A stretch of DNA of 64,000 nt. Source: Blattamonas nauphoetae. Its lineage: Eukaryota; Preaxostyla; Oxymonadida. Below, in pieces: positions 1 through 10,246 of this stretch (positions are counted from its first letter, which is position 1; each line of letters starts with the position of its first letter). The notes beneath the pieces were generated by a model. The model had not been told where the DNA came from. It saw only the letters and a program-made list of their open reading frames with translations, and searched no databases. Location: the NCBI GenBank assembly GCA_033064195.1, contig JARBJD010000031.1, positions 342,389 to 406,388 on the forward strand. Direction: 5' to 3'. The position numbers and the translations under genes are program-made.

Positions 1-489
1 TGAGCCCTGCATAGATATTATCAAGGAGTCCAGGATCATCAAGTGACTGGGCATAGCCAAAGAGTCGCAGTTCGTCGCACTGTTCGAGGAGACCAAATGC
101 ATTCCGGTAGAGAACCTCTTTATCGTTTTCAAGAAGTTCAAATGCAGACAGGAGGGCACGAAACATTACCTTGAGATGTTTGAAAATGTTGCGAGAAATA
201 GGTCCAATAAAGAAGTCTAGAGATGAGAAACCTTCAACTGATCTTTAGTTAATGGCATATTAGGTTTTGCGGTACGCAAGAGTTGAATGATGCACTTGAG
301 AGTGGAAACTTGGACATCTCGTTCTCTTCTTCCGAGTTGAGTAATGAGATTGTTTGAGAGTTTCTTCAGGGTCTTTTCATCAGGACGATCTTTTTGAGTT
401 GTCAGGAATGCTTCAATGTCCTGTGTGAGAGAATACGAAATGAACAGTCGATTGAGAAGGATAAACTTTAAGGTGTTTGATAAGTGCAT
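1..489 (-). CDS. partial host gene, unknown helical protein, 3' part outside window
   Basis: Two clearly protein-like stretches lie on the minus strand. The upstream one (489-217) begins with ATG and is rich in charged and leucine residues (for example SNNLITQLGRRERD, STLKCIIQLLRT). The downstream one runs open from about 213 to base 1 and leaves the window (for example FRALLSAFELLEND, NAFGLLEQCDELRLFGYAQ). The two are in different frames, so a short intron or an indel lies near 200-235; a GTTTCTC...TAG segment is there but the phases do not join cleanly. Predicted content is amphipathic helices, compatible with an ARM/HEAT-type or other all-helical scaffold. I do not recognise the family. 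That it is coding is fairly sure; its function is unknown. Confidence 0.5.
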
Positions 490-2226
490 TCAGGGGTGAT
501 GGAAACTTCTTTTTGAGAGGTGATGCCATAAAACGAGTTTCTGATTGAGGTTAGAACAAAATTACGAACCTTTCTATCCCATTCTTTTCTTCAGCCTTTT
601 CGCCAAGACAGACCCCCCACTCATCCTCATTCTTCCCTTCCACACCCTCCCTTTCCTCCTGCTCCACTCCTTCTGCTTTCTCCAATCTCCTCCCCTGTCC
701 GAAGCACCTTCCACACCTCATCACTCTGGCTCTCCAATCCATGATCGACAACGAGGGCTTCGGTGTTGAAAGGACGCGGGAGCGGGTACGTGTCTCATTT
801 CTTTTCCTCCACGACAAAGTGGGACTCGCAGAACAAGCTTCGGTTGGCAGTGTTGGCGTCGAAGTGGGCGAAGGGGAATAGAGTGAGTGCGAAGAAAGCT
901 GGCAGGCGATGGTCAGAAATGGCGAACGTACGATCGCAGACATCTCAATCTGTCTCGTATCAAGCAGGCGGTTCCTCGGAAAAAATTGGGCGGGAATGAT
1001 CTCTTCCTTGATAGATGAATAAGCTGATCCAGTCTGTACCGATGACGACAGCTGCTCCTTAAGGACGTACAAAATGATTAGAAATGGATAAGTTTGTTAT
1101 CTTCAATCTCGTTGTCCATTAAGCAACTTCAGGAAATAAAGAAAATAGTCAATTCAGAAACTCCCTGGCACATCGCCTGCATTGTCTTCCATTAATATTT
1201 CTCCTTTATTTTTCTTGTTTCTTTCCTTCTGTTCTTCATGGTATGTTTTCAAGACGATCACGAGCATCGGTTTGCTTTTTGTCCTTTTCTCGATCAGTTC
1301 TGCTATCTCAGTCATACACTTTCTCTAAATCTGAAATTGTGCAACTTGGAGATTCGGTTATTCATCGTGATGATGATCGATCCACCGTTTGCTTCATTCC
1401 ACATCGTTTTACAAATATTTCTCGTACTCATTCTTCCGTCCATCCGTCTCTTCGTTTGCATGTTTCATCATCGCCTTGTTCTTCGTCTTTCAAGTTCATC
1501 CCCGCTCAACTGTGCGACAATATGCTCCACTTTTCGTCCCCTCCTCAGCCTTCTTTCCACCACCCGGAGCATCCCATTCAACACCTTCCCGCCTTTCTCC
1601 GTCTTCTCCAAATCAGCACGCCATTTCTCCCTTCTTTTCTCTCTGGTTCTCCCGGCAATCTCTTCTCTCTTCGTCACCACTCCACGAACCAATACTCACT
1701 CAACGTTGTGGTGCTGATCAGTCGATCAATATCCCATCAATCATCAATTCTCTATCACCTGTCTCGAATTTGTCCAATTTTCTGTTGGATACTTTCTTTT
1801 TACTGTGCAACCTTCTCTCGACCACTCAAACACTCGCTCTGAAGAACAATCTTTCCGCCGAAGAAGAACAACCATTTGATATGTTTAAGGCACAGCGACA
1901 TGTATCGACGAGACTGTTGGAGATGCATGAGTGAAGTTTCACCACACACCTCTCCTCGATCAAAACAGATCAAACAGAAGGTCTTTTTGACAAAATCAAA
2001 GATATTCTGGAACAAGATCAGTTTTAAGACCTCACTCTTTGCGACGTTATCGTTTCCTATCGTTATATTCATCTTTTCATCCAAATTTCAGATTCTGTCA
2101 TCTTTCAGAGTCGCTCGATCAAAGAGTTCAAAAGGAATGAGTATGGAGAAATGATCATCAAGAAACCTGAGCGTGGTATGTTTTGGAACGCTCGATAATG
2201 CCTGAACGATATGAACCTGGTTTGAT
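490..2226. other. host flank with weak exon candidates
   Basis: No long convincing frame is present. Best candidates on the plus strand are an exon ending near 1934 (ends ...AEEEQPFDMFKAQRHVS...) followed by GTGAAG, and a short exon about 2106-2178 that follows TTTCAG and precedes GTATGT (contains EYGEMIIKKPER). On the minus strand 1692-1468 gives a very basic, charged peptide, and 1072-551 stays open but is low complexity. The 1238-1930 stretch is open in three plus frames, which suggests composition bias. If the plus-strand exons are real, T1 sits in an intron or exon of that gene. Confidence 0.25.
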
Positions 2227-2310
2227 CCAGCTAGTCACCTGAAAACCCGGTAGTAAATAACAAATCGGTAGTTTTTTTTCGGGTCCCAAAAGTGGGAGGT
2301 TTTGCATGAT
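2227..2310. repeat. T1 left terminal inverted repeat
   Basis: This is the inverted match of 9873-9939 plus 4421-4437, including a run of eight T followed by CGGGTCCCAAAAGTGGG. The match continues with mismatches to about 2310 (GGAGGTTTTGCATG against GGAGATTTTCTATG). Just inside it, at 2327-2345, is TTTTTCAAAGGGTCGATCTG, a motif that recurs near the ends of other element families in this window. Confidence 0.8.
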
Positions 2311-2343
2311 GTGTCCATTTCATTTTTCAAAGGGTCGATCTGG

Positions 2344-4297
2344 ATGACCTCTAAATTTGCCTCTTTAACGAACTCTCAACGAAATCATTTAGCAAATGAC
2401 ATCAAAAAGATAGCACAGAACAAACTTGGTGATGATTATCAAAATATTTTCGTCCATATTCTTATGAATTGTGAATGGGGGATACAAGTCAAGAACACAA
2501 TTTTTTGGAGAGAAAAGGGTCCGTTATATTTGATGATTTTCTGTTTATCTGATAGAGAGAGAGTGGACGAAGCTGTTGGAATTGGTTAAAGCTTACAAGG
2601 TCATGGTTCATCACGACCAAATCGTGATGCTCCAAGCTCTTGTGTCTCTTTATCCTTCCGCAGAACTGGCACAGGCTGGATTCCCGGCAGATTACAACGC
2701 TCTCCGCCAACCTAAAAGGTTGGCAAAGGAAGGTGTCTACAAAAAACAATATAAACCAGTTTCTCCAAACAGCAGGAAGTTGTCCACCCCAGATTTTGTT
2801 GAACTGTATCAATGGATCGAACTTAACACCACCGTGTCATGTGAGACACAGGTGGTCAACGGTTGTCCATCTTTTGAAGACTGCCTCGGTATGTTCGGCC
2901 CCACCACACAACCTCCACGTCTCCTCCCACCAGGCCAATTCAATCCGTTCTTGGTCAAGAAATGGATTTGGGAAAGAAGAATGACACAAAGTACGAAAGC
3001 AAACCTTTTCCGTGGTTTTATCAAGGATTGTCCAACTTCTCCAATAAAGATTGGCATGTTCAGAAAAGCCACGAGAAACATAAGAAGAGCCAAACGACGC
3101 ACAGATGTCTGTCCGAAATGTGATCGGCTCACGTATGTCAGAAAAGTCAAACAAGAGTTAATTCAACGAAACAAAATCATACCAGATGAACTCAATTTAG
3201 AAGAAACAATTCTTGAGATGCATCGGCAACATGCAAAACAGCAAAGGGCAGCGATCGATCATGATATTGCGAGTTGCGGCGTGAACGAAGTTGTTTGTAT
3301 GTCAGACTTCAAAGAAAACTGGAAATTCTTCTTAAGAGACACACAAGGATCGAAGGAATTCTATTCCTTTCAACAAGTATCTCATCTAGGCTGTTTCGTG
3401 GTCTCTAACACGATCGGTTCGATTGATCGGAATTTTACCCATATTTTTTCAACCAACCTCAACCATGATGGTTTTTTTGTTGTTTCGGCATTCAATCGTC
3501 TGCTATCAACTCCTCCATTCACAACAGCCACAAAAATCACATTTATCTTCGATACTGGTACACATTTTCGAAATGGCGTCGTCCTCTGTAGACTGCTCTC
3601 CACCACGTCATTGGACCTCTCAAACAAGTCCATTCACGTGAGATTCTTTAATGAATGTCACGGAAAGTCCTATGTTGACGCATCCTTTGGAGAATTGACA
3701 AACCTGGTACGGAACAACCTTGGCGAACAAGTTATCACTACCATCCCACAATTTATTCAATTCTTAAAGCAACAACAAGCGATGGAACACCTGAGAGCAA
3801 ATCACACTTTCATTCATTTTCAGCCAGAAACGCCAGGACCACTCAATTCGCTGGTTTTTCATGGTATTTCTTTTTACCTGAATTACACACGTGATGCGAT
3901 TCCAATCAAAGCAACAGGCCTTCCAACCGACGATCCGGATAAATGGGACACAATCATTGAATCATTCCGACTCAAGACACGAAACCATCCTGAAAAGGAG
4001 TTTCCAGAAGCAGTTCCACATTTCAGGAGTGGTACAAGTGAGCAAACACTAAACCAAATCAAAAATCGAGAAGAAGGGATATCTCCGCTCAAAAGAATAT
4101 CACAAAATCGCTCCAAGAGCTCAAAACGGAGACGTTCACCATCATCGGATGACGAAGTGACTCAGGAGGAAGAATCTCATCTATCAGAGACTGCAGATTC
4201 AACTGCAGTCAGAAGAAAGGAGGCGTGGATTGACGGACTTTACTCCCGACATCCAACTGTTGAGAGACGCTGCAGACCACGTCGAAGATACGACTGA
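2344..4297 (+). CDS. putative RNase H-like (DDE-type) transposase of T1
   Basis: Candidate enzyme for moving T1; it is the only gene between the T1 ends. The main exon is open from about 2564 to the TGA at 4297; its longest frame lacks an upstream ATG. A short first exon beginning with ATG at 2344 (MTSKFASLTNSQRNHLAND...) ends near 2490 and is probably joined by an intron ending ...GATAG at about 2553-2563. Counting from codon 2576, a CPKC knuckle lies at 179-182 and MHRQH at 216-220. Acidic or polar residues fit a DDE core: D244 in SDFKENW, D326 in DTGTHFRN, then FFNECHGKSYVDASFGEL (E360, H362, D368). The DxGxHFRN ... HGKxxxDxxFG order resembles a poorly characterised animal and protist transposase-like group with an 'SHGK' signature, recalled from general knowledge. 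The C-terminus is basic and serine-rich (RSKSSKRRRSPSSDDE), probably a nuclear localisation signal. Catalysis is inferred. Confidence 0.6.
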
Positions 4298-4437
4298 CGA
4301 AAACAGCACGAATCACGACAAAGTTTGGAATAAAAATTGTTTCATCTCACATTTAATCATTTTTTCAATCAATTTTTCTAAAAATTAATGTTTGAGAGGT
4401 GTTTCGTTCCAATTGGACAAATCATAGAAAATCTCCC

Positions 4438-4983
4438 AAGTGTAGAGTAACACTGGATTTCTGATTTTTTGACAATTTTTCAATCTAAATGACATTTTTA
4501 TGAATAAATGAAGTGTCCTAGGTGGTTCAGAACAAATAGTTTTGATTACCCAGCATGCTTTTCTCATGGACTTGAAAAGTTGATCTCGTTGTATCTTCAT
4601 AACCAGACATAATTTTGACCTGAAATTTTCGCGAAAGTGAATGTTTTGAGAAAAATAAACTTTTGATATTTCAACTTTTTTAAATATTTTTCCGCCTCGA
4701 GAGATTGTGAAAGCTGCTGAAAACGGATGGTCTGAAATTGTCTTCTCACCGTGAATCAGATGGGAGTCCCGTTTTCAAAATTCATCAAAATGACGTCAAC
4801 ACTGTCACAATCGAATCAAACTGATCACTCTCCAGTGATCGACGAGTTATGGCTTCCTCCACTCGAGATGAAGATAGATTGAGTATATTTCCTGTGAATT
4901 GAGTCAAATTAAGCTAATTAATGAGGTTATTCTTCTAATTATCTCCTATCTCTTCTCGTGAAGTGATCATCCCTTTGTTACTC
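4438..4983. repeat. DIRS left inverted terminal repeat
   Basis: 546 bp, inverted copy of 9331-9876, of the same length and almost identical. The outermost 3-4 bases of the match (AAGT/ACTT) partly come from the T1 target. It includes a short internal palindrome ATCACTCTCCAGTGATC and no ORF. The promoter and the template for rolling reverse transcription are expected here by analogy with other DIRS elements. Confidence 0.9.
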
Positions 4984-5012
4984 CTTGAATTGTAGTCAAC
5001 ATAGTTTTCTCG

Positions 5013-6240
5013 ATGATACCATCTCCTAGGGTGATTTCATGGCCTCCAGATGCCACTCTTTTGCACCAAAGTGTTCAAAGGATGTTCAATATGCGGACAG
5101 AATGGGCTTATGCCTTGCAAGCGATGCAAATGAATGACGACGGAAAACTCCTCGAATATGAACATTTCCGGGTCCCCGAGGGATCAGAGAGGATCCTTGG
5201 AGCTCTCTTCCACATCTGCAGAGGTCTGGTCAACGAGGTAGACCTTCTGACGCAACAAAACTCGAACGAATGGCTCGGGCTTGCTCCACCAGAAACAACT
5301 TGGCCGATGGCAGGATCTCTACTTTATCAGGCTCGACAACCACCACCGACCACTACATTCCGACGATCGATGTCCCCGGCACCTTCGGGCTCCATAGGCC
5401 GAGTAACTCCGCCGATGTTTCAGAATTTGCAGCACGCGGCAACTTTGCAGTGGGACACTGCTGACGTTCAGCCACGAAGTATTCTTCGTCCAACGGCTGG
5501 GAGACAAGATGAAGACCAAGATATGGAGGAGGATCGGGTATTAGACGAAAGCGCAGAAGAGAAGCTGCTGGATATGATTGATCGGCTCCCTGACTTTGAA
5601 TGGGATTCTAGCGATGAAGATGAGGTTCGAGAACGTGTGAAGGAAGCCAAGGATCTGTACGACGGCTACCCGGATCTGATCGCAGAAGAGGGGTTTGATC
5701 AACGTCTCGCGCCCCTCAATTCGACTCTTCTAAGAATTGGAAGTAGAGACGAATCATCTCATCACGATGGGGCTGGGAGCCTTGTCCAGGCCGGAGACAG
5801 ATGGTAACGACAGGCGGTCGTTACATCTCATGACTCAAAAAGCGGGTGAGCTTGCCCACCGGCTCAACAGAGCGCGTATCTCGCATATCCTGAAGGTCCA
5901 CGCGAGACCTTTGCTTGATCGGAGGAAGGCGGATTCGCTGTCGAAACAAAGGGCGATGCTGGTATCCCTCCAGGAGGAAACAAAAAGACGAGACCTCGCA
6001 AGGAGGCAGACGTTTTTTCGCAGGGGCCCCAACCAGGGGCGTTACTTTCAACACAATTCCTTCTCGGGGGCTCAGAGGGAAAGACAGTTCAACCAACCGG
6101 TTCCAACCCAGGCTGGTCAACGACACGCTCGCCCAACGTCGCCGGGTCGTCAGTTCGGGCAGCAGACCTCCCATCAAAATCGTTCGAGGCCAAAGGCTTC
6201 CAACCACAGCCAACGCCAAAATTCCAGCGCCGTTCGCAGT
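5013..6240 (+). CDS. DIRS gag-like protein, two overlapping frames
   Basis: Predicted structural protein of the DIRS particle. ATG at 5013 opens a 264-codon frame to 5807 with a helical N-terminal part (LHQSVQRMFNMRTEWAYAL) and an acidic middle (DEDQDMEEDRVLDESAEEK). The frame starting before 5737 overlaps it and continues in a typical basic gag tail (LNRARISHILKVHARPLLDR, then an R/Q/G-rich RRGPNQGRYFQHNSFSGAQ) to about 6240, where the RT frame takes over. One protein made by a +1 shift in the 5737-5807 overlap, or a single indel, would explain this. There is no zinc knuckle. Position upstream of RT and composition support gag; sequence identity to known gags is not claimed. Confidence 0.6.
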
Positions 6241-8213
6241 ATTAGATGGGCACGAACCGAAGGAGGACGGTCCAGTCCCTCCAACAACGAAGATAGATCA
6301 GGAAGGTGGAATTGGGGGAAAGGTCGGTCGGCATTGGGAGAGCTGGGTGAGATTCGGGATGGGAGAGGACATGAGAGACGGATGGAGGATCGAATGGAAC
6401 TCGAGGGGCCCGCCAGCAACTATTGGGCACCCCTTCGAGTTGAACCTTGCGGAGGTGGAGAAGATTGGACTGAAGGAAACGATAGGGATGGAATTAAAAG
6501 AGGGCATCATTCAAGAAGTGGAAAGAGATGACGTGAAATGCTGGAACACGACCTTCGTCATACGGAAGAAGGACGGCTCCTGGCGGCGCATCCTAGATTG
6601 CCGCCGTGTGAACGAGCACGTCGCACATCATCATTTCAAGATGGACAACAATTCGACCGTGGCACAACTTCTGTTCGACGGCGCTTGGATGACAAGCGTC
6701 GACTTAACTCAGGCCTACACCCATATTCCACTCCATATTCAAGATCAGCCGTACTTCGGCTTCGTAGTGGGGGGAAGGTATTTCATCCAGCGGACTCTAT
6801 GTTTCGGGTTGGCATCTGCTCCCCGTCTGTTTACAAAGATTCTCAGGCCAGTGGTGGCCCTGTTTCGCCCACTGTTCTCGATAGTCGTGTACTTGGACGA
6901 TTTTCTTTTGATTCACAAGTCAGAGAGCGAGGGAAGTTCAAACACACAGGCGGTGATACATCTGCTGTCGCAACAAGGCTTTACAGTAAACGAAGGGAAG
7001 TCACATCTAGTTCCCACACAAAGAATAGAGTATCTCGGTTTCGTCTGGGACTCCGTCGTGAACAGTGTCAGCGTTGGAAAAGACAAGATTCGGGGAATGA
7101 GAGAGCTTGTGAGAGAGAGGCTGAGACAAGATCAGAAGGGGGGACACTGTCGGGTTCGGACGATCGCCTCAATGGTGGGAAAATTACAGTCAATCGGGTT
7201 TGTGGACCCGCTTGCCTTCTTCAACACAAGGCACCTCACAAGCTGGAAGGACAATATCGTCCAAGAAGGAGGATGGGGCAGTGGAGGAACACTAACGCCG
7301 TCAGCGGTCCAGGAAATGAGGTGGTGGATGTCCAGATTGGGTCGTTCGATCGAACGTTCTCTCAAGATGTTCGACCAGACGGTCAGTATGACCACCGACG
7401 CAAGCAGCTTGGGAGTCGGGGTCGTTTGGTCAAGAGGAGGCATCCAGGAAGCTTGGCAAGTCCACTTCAACGAGGAAGAGAGTGCCTGGTCGAGCAACAG
7501 GAGAGAGGCTGTTGCAATCGTGCGAGGGTTTGTGGAAGGAGCCAAAAGGGGACTGATCAGAGAGGGAGACGATGTTTTAGTCTTGTCGGACAACCAAGTT
7601 GCGGTAGCGAACATAAACAGGCGCTCGTCGGCCTTGTCCCTCGTCGATCTTTTTTGTCCATCTGTTCGAGGCAGCAGGCGCCATCAACTGTCGGCTCTGG
7701 GCCGAGTACATTCCTGGCGAAGAGAACACAGTCGCAGACAGGCTCTCTCGGATCCGAGACGCAACCGATTATTCACTGAAACGAGAAGTGTTCAACAAAC
7801 TCGTGGACCACTTCCAGATCACGCCGTCGGTGGATGCGTTTGCCACAGCGAGCAACAGACAAGTCGAAAGGTATTGGAGTCTGGCTTGGGAGAAGGAATC
7901 GGCCGGGACGAACGCCCTCCTTCAGGATTGGACGAGGGAACACTGTGTGTACGCCTTCCCGCCGGTTCCACTTGTTCCAAGGATTGTGCGGAAATTGATG
8001 GGCCAACCGACAACGATGATCCTGGTCGTTCCCGATTGGACCACACTGTTGGGCAGGGAGGAGATCGAAAAGATGTCGTCGAGGTGTTTGCACATGGGAA
8101 GAACGGCGGAGATAACAGTGGAGGGGGTTGGAATGCAAGCAGCGGGGAGCGGCCGTCCACCAGGAACGCTGAAAGCATTCTTGGTGGAGAAATTTGGGAA
8201 GGGTTGGCATTAG
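5915..8213 (+). CDS. DIRS reverse transcriptase, RNase H and conserved C-terminal region
   Basis: Copies the element RNA into DNA. Numbered from 5915, the DIRS pre-RT segment lies near 160-190 (GGKVGRHWESW). RT motif A is SVDLTQAYTHIPLH (D263) and motif C is YLDDFLLI (Y326, DD 328-329). RNase H follows with MTTDASSLG (D495), NRREAVAI (E531) and LSDNQVAV (D559). The reading then needs a +1 shift at a run of six T (7650-7655): frame 3 continues RNase H (LFEAAGAINCRLWAEYIPGE, ENTVADRLSR) and the conserved DIRS region (VDAFATASNRQVERYWS, YAFPPVPLVPRIVRKL) to a stop at 8213. The first ~110 codons of the 5915 frame are out-of-frame gag. RT, RNase H and DIRS assignments are firm; whether the shift is programmed, mutational or an assembly error is open. 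Confidence 0.88.
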
Positions 8214-8245
8214 AGAGAGGGATCAATCAGCGGACGTTGTTTTTG

Positions 8246-9379
8246 ATGTTATCTGGATTCAGCGAATCAACAAAACGGCAATATGCTGGGGCCATCAGGC
8301 GATGGATTCAACACGCAAACTCGGTCGGAAGAGATTGGAGGGACATGGGTCAGGTTGAGGTGGCCAACTTTATTACAGAATGGTCAATTAGAACAAGCTC
8401 ATCGAGCTCGGCTGGGGGTGCAAGAAGTGCACTATCTTTTCTGTCGCAACTACTGGATCAAGGACAAGTGGGGGAGGCGCTGGTCGTGAAACAAACGATG
8501 AAGGGTATCCGACGAGTGCACGTTCCGAAGAGCAGATACAAAGAAATATTCGACGCGGAATTAGTCGAGAATGAAGTTAGGAGGATGTGGAACCCTGAGC
8601 ACGAACTGAAGGAGACCGAGATTGAGGCAGCGGTTGCCACGCTCCTCGTCCTTCAGCATGGAGTGCGATTTACGGAAATAGCTCAGATACAAAGGGAAAC
8701 AATGTTTATCAATGCGGAGGATGAAAGCTTAGTGGTAAGAATGCAGCTAAAGACGGATGATGAGGTGAGAGATCATGTTTTGAATGAAGCGAACTTACAA
8801 GAAGGATTGAGAGTCGCGGATTGGATTGGACAGCTGGATCGAAAGATGGGAATTGATTGGGAGGGGCAATTAGTCGGAGGGGGAGGTCTCAGGACGGAGA
8901 GGGACATCAGAAGGTTGGTTGGGCAGCTGATGAAGGCAGCCGGGATCGACACAAATGAATACACGCCGTATTCTCTAAAGCATGCGGGAATTGCCAAGAG
9001 GAAGCAGAGGGGATGGGACATGGGCAGCCTCGCGAAAGGGGTGAGACTATCAAAAAATTCAAAGGTCATGGAAAAACACTACATCAAACCTATCGAGGAT
9101 CCCAACAAACTCAATCTATCTTCATCTCGAGTGGAGGAAGCCAGAACTCGTCGATCACTGGAGAGTGATCTCGAGTATGGTTCCGAAATGAGAGATGAAG
9201 ATAGAGAAAGACCACCACCCACCCCCACAACTAGAAAACAGAAGAAGAAGAAGAAAAAAGGCAAGAAAGGAGAACTTTTATCTTCTAAGCCACACAAGAC
9301 GGTATTTCATCAGGCAGAACGCTCCCAACAGAGTAACAAAGGGATGATCACTTCACGAGAAGAGATAGGAGATAATTAG
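8246..9379 (+). CDS. DIRS tyrosine recombinase
   Basis: Integrates the circular DNA copy without a target-site duplication. ATG at 8246 (MLSGFSESTKRQYAGAIRRW) starts an N-terminal SAM-like core-binding domain, followed by the catalytic domain. Visible active-site residues, numbered in the open frame from 5915, are R918 in HGVRFTEIAQI and the C-terminal tyrosine Y1056 in EKHYIKP. The box that normally reads HxxR aligns with YSLKH (1019-1023), so I read a Lys where the second Arg is usual. The C-terminal tail is highly basic (KQKKKKKKGKKGE) and runs into the right terminal repeat. The gene overlaps the RT ORF region in another frame, as is usual in DIRS elements. It is open to 9379. Confidence 0.85.
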   Translation: MLSGFSESTKRQYAGAIRRWIQHANSVGRDWRDMGQVEVANFITEWSIRTSSSSSAGGARSALSFLSQLLDQGQVGEALVVKQTMKGIRRVHVPKSRYKEIFDAELVENEVRRMWNPEHELKETEIEAAVATLLVLQHGVRFTEIAQIQRETMFINAEDESLVVRMQLKTDDEVRDHVLNEANLQEGLRVADWIGQLDRKMGIDWEGQLVGGGGLRTERDIRRLVGQLMKAAGIDTNEYTPYSLKHAGIAKRKQRGWDMGSLAKGVRLSKNSKVMEKHYIKPIEDPNKLNLSSSRVEEARTRRSLESDLEYGSEMRDEDRERPPPTPTTRKQKKKKKKGKKGELLSSKPHKTVFHQAERSQQSNKGMITSREEIGDN

Positions 9380-9876
9380 AAGAATAACCTCATTAATTAG
9401 CTTAATTTGACTCAATTCACAGGAAATATACTCAATCTATCTTCATCTCGAGTGGAGGAAGCCATAACTCGTCGATCACTGGAGAGTGATCAGTTTGATT
9501 CGATTGTGACAGTGTTGACGTCATTTTGATGAATTTTGAAAACGGGACTCCCATCTGATTCACGGTGAGAAGACAATTTCAGACCATCCGTTTTCAGCAG
9601 CTTTCACAATCTCTCGAGGCGGAAAAATATTTAAAAAAGTTGAAATATCAAAAGTTTATTTTTCTCAAAACATTCACTTTCGCGAAAATTTCAGGTCAAA
9701 ATTATGTCTGGTTATGAAGATACAACGAGATCAACTTTTCAAGTCCATGAGAAAAGCATGCTGGGTAATCAAAACTATTTGTTCTGAACCACCTAGGACA
9801 CTTCATTTATTCATAAAAATGTCATTTAGATTGAAAAATTGTCAAAAAATCAGAAATCCAGTGTTACTCTACACTT
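9331..9876. repeat. DIRS right inverted terminal repeat
   Basis: Inverted copy of 4438-4983. Its inner edge overlaps the 3' end of the recombinase ORF (stop at 9379). A direct repeat of about 60 bp links 9112-9171, inside the recombinase gene, with 9431-9490, inside this repeat (begins CTCAATCTATCTTCATCTCG). This may serve the role of the internal complementary region of DIRS elements, although it matches the middle of the terminal repeat rather than its outermost bases. Confidence 0.85.
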
Positions 9877-9939
9877 TTGGGACCCGAAAAAAAACTACCG
9901 ATTTGTTATTTACTACCGGGTTTTCAGGTGACTAGCTGG

Positions 9940-10246
9940 AAATCTGAATGCTCACAAACCCGTTCACAATCGACGTCTCATCTGCGTCTGTTCAACGCCA
10001 CCCATCGACTGATCTCGTATGAATGGGTTGATGTTCTTTCCTAGTCTGCACTTCCTGTCGACTTTTCACACATGCTCGCTTCTGCTTTCTCCACTGTGTT
10101 CACCCAGTGGATATGTCGTTTTAATTTCAATGTTTGATACAGCTCTCTCTAGCATTCTTTGCTCGCGTCAGGCCATGGTATTGAAAGTTCCGAATCTCAC
10201 TCTGTCACTCAAACAAGTCTGCCTCGCCTTTCTCGCTTTTTCACTT
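9940..10246. other. host sequence between T1 and E0
   Basis: A short plus-strand frame (LRLFNATHRLISYEWVDVLS, about 9978-10040) looks protein-like and could be a host exon continuing from before T1. The rest (10041-10246) is T/C-rich and open in one frame without a recognisable motif. No element end other than that of E0 is seen. Confidence 0.3.

Larger units (their letters stand above)
4439..9872 (+). mobile_element. DIRS-type tyrosine-recombinase retrotransposon
   Basis: Complete DIRS-like element with equal-length long inverted terminal repeats, a gag-like ORF, RT-RNase H, the conserved post-RNase H region, and a tyrosine recombinase. The T1 TIR gives the empty site: left flank ...CTCCC(A) and right flank (A)CTTTTGGGACCC rejoin exactly to the reverse complement of the left T1 TIR. 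Insertion therefore made no duplication beyond one ambiguous base, as expected for recombinase-mediated integration of a circular intermediate and unlike integrase-using LTR elements. Boundaries are certain to within about 2 bases. Coding regions are largely open and the repeats nearly identical, so the copy looks young. Confidence 0.9.
2235..9931. mobile_element. DNA transposon T1 with a nested DIRS element
   Basis: The ends are inverted repeats starting TCACCTGAAAACCCGGTAGT (left 2235 onward, right ending 9931), matching over about 70 bp. A CTAG at 2231-2234 and 9932-9935 is the likely 4-bp target-site duplication. The inverted match continues four bases further out (CCAG/CTGG), so the target may have been the 12-bp palindrome CCAGCTAGCTGG. 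The right TIR is split: its inner part is at about 4421-4437 and its outer part at 9873-9939, because a DIRS element is inserted in it. Without the DIRS element T1 is about 2.3 kb and carries one gene, the putative transposase at 2344-4297. The superfamily is not assigned. Confidence 0.75.

Noticed and set aside
1238-1934. Plus-strand proteins of 159-199 codons
   Set aside because: Three overlapping frames are equally open over T/C-rich sequence with low-complexity composition; no frame can be preferred.
6538-7779. 413-codon plus frame
   Set aside because: It lies in another frame over the RT and RNase H domains and has a basic, motif-free composition; it is a shadow.
5915-9379. A single 1154-codon DIRS polyprotein
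   Set aside because: The frame is open throughout, but 5915-6240 is out-of-frame gag and 7656-8213 is out of frame relative to the conserved RNase H end and DIRS region, so it is not one protein.
4385-9935. Identical 71-73-codon frames at 4385-4600 and 9714-9935
   Set aside because: They are the two arms of the DIRS inverted terminal repeat.
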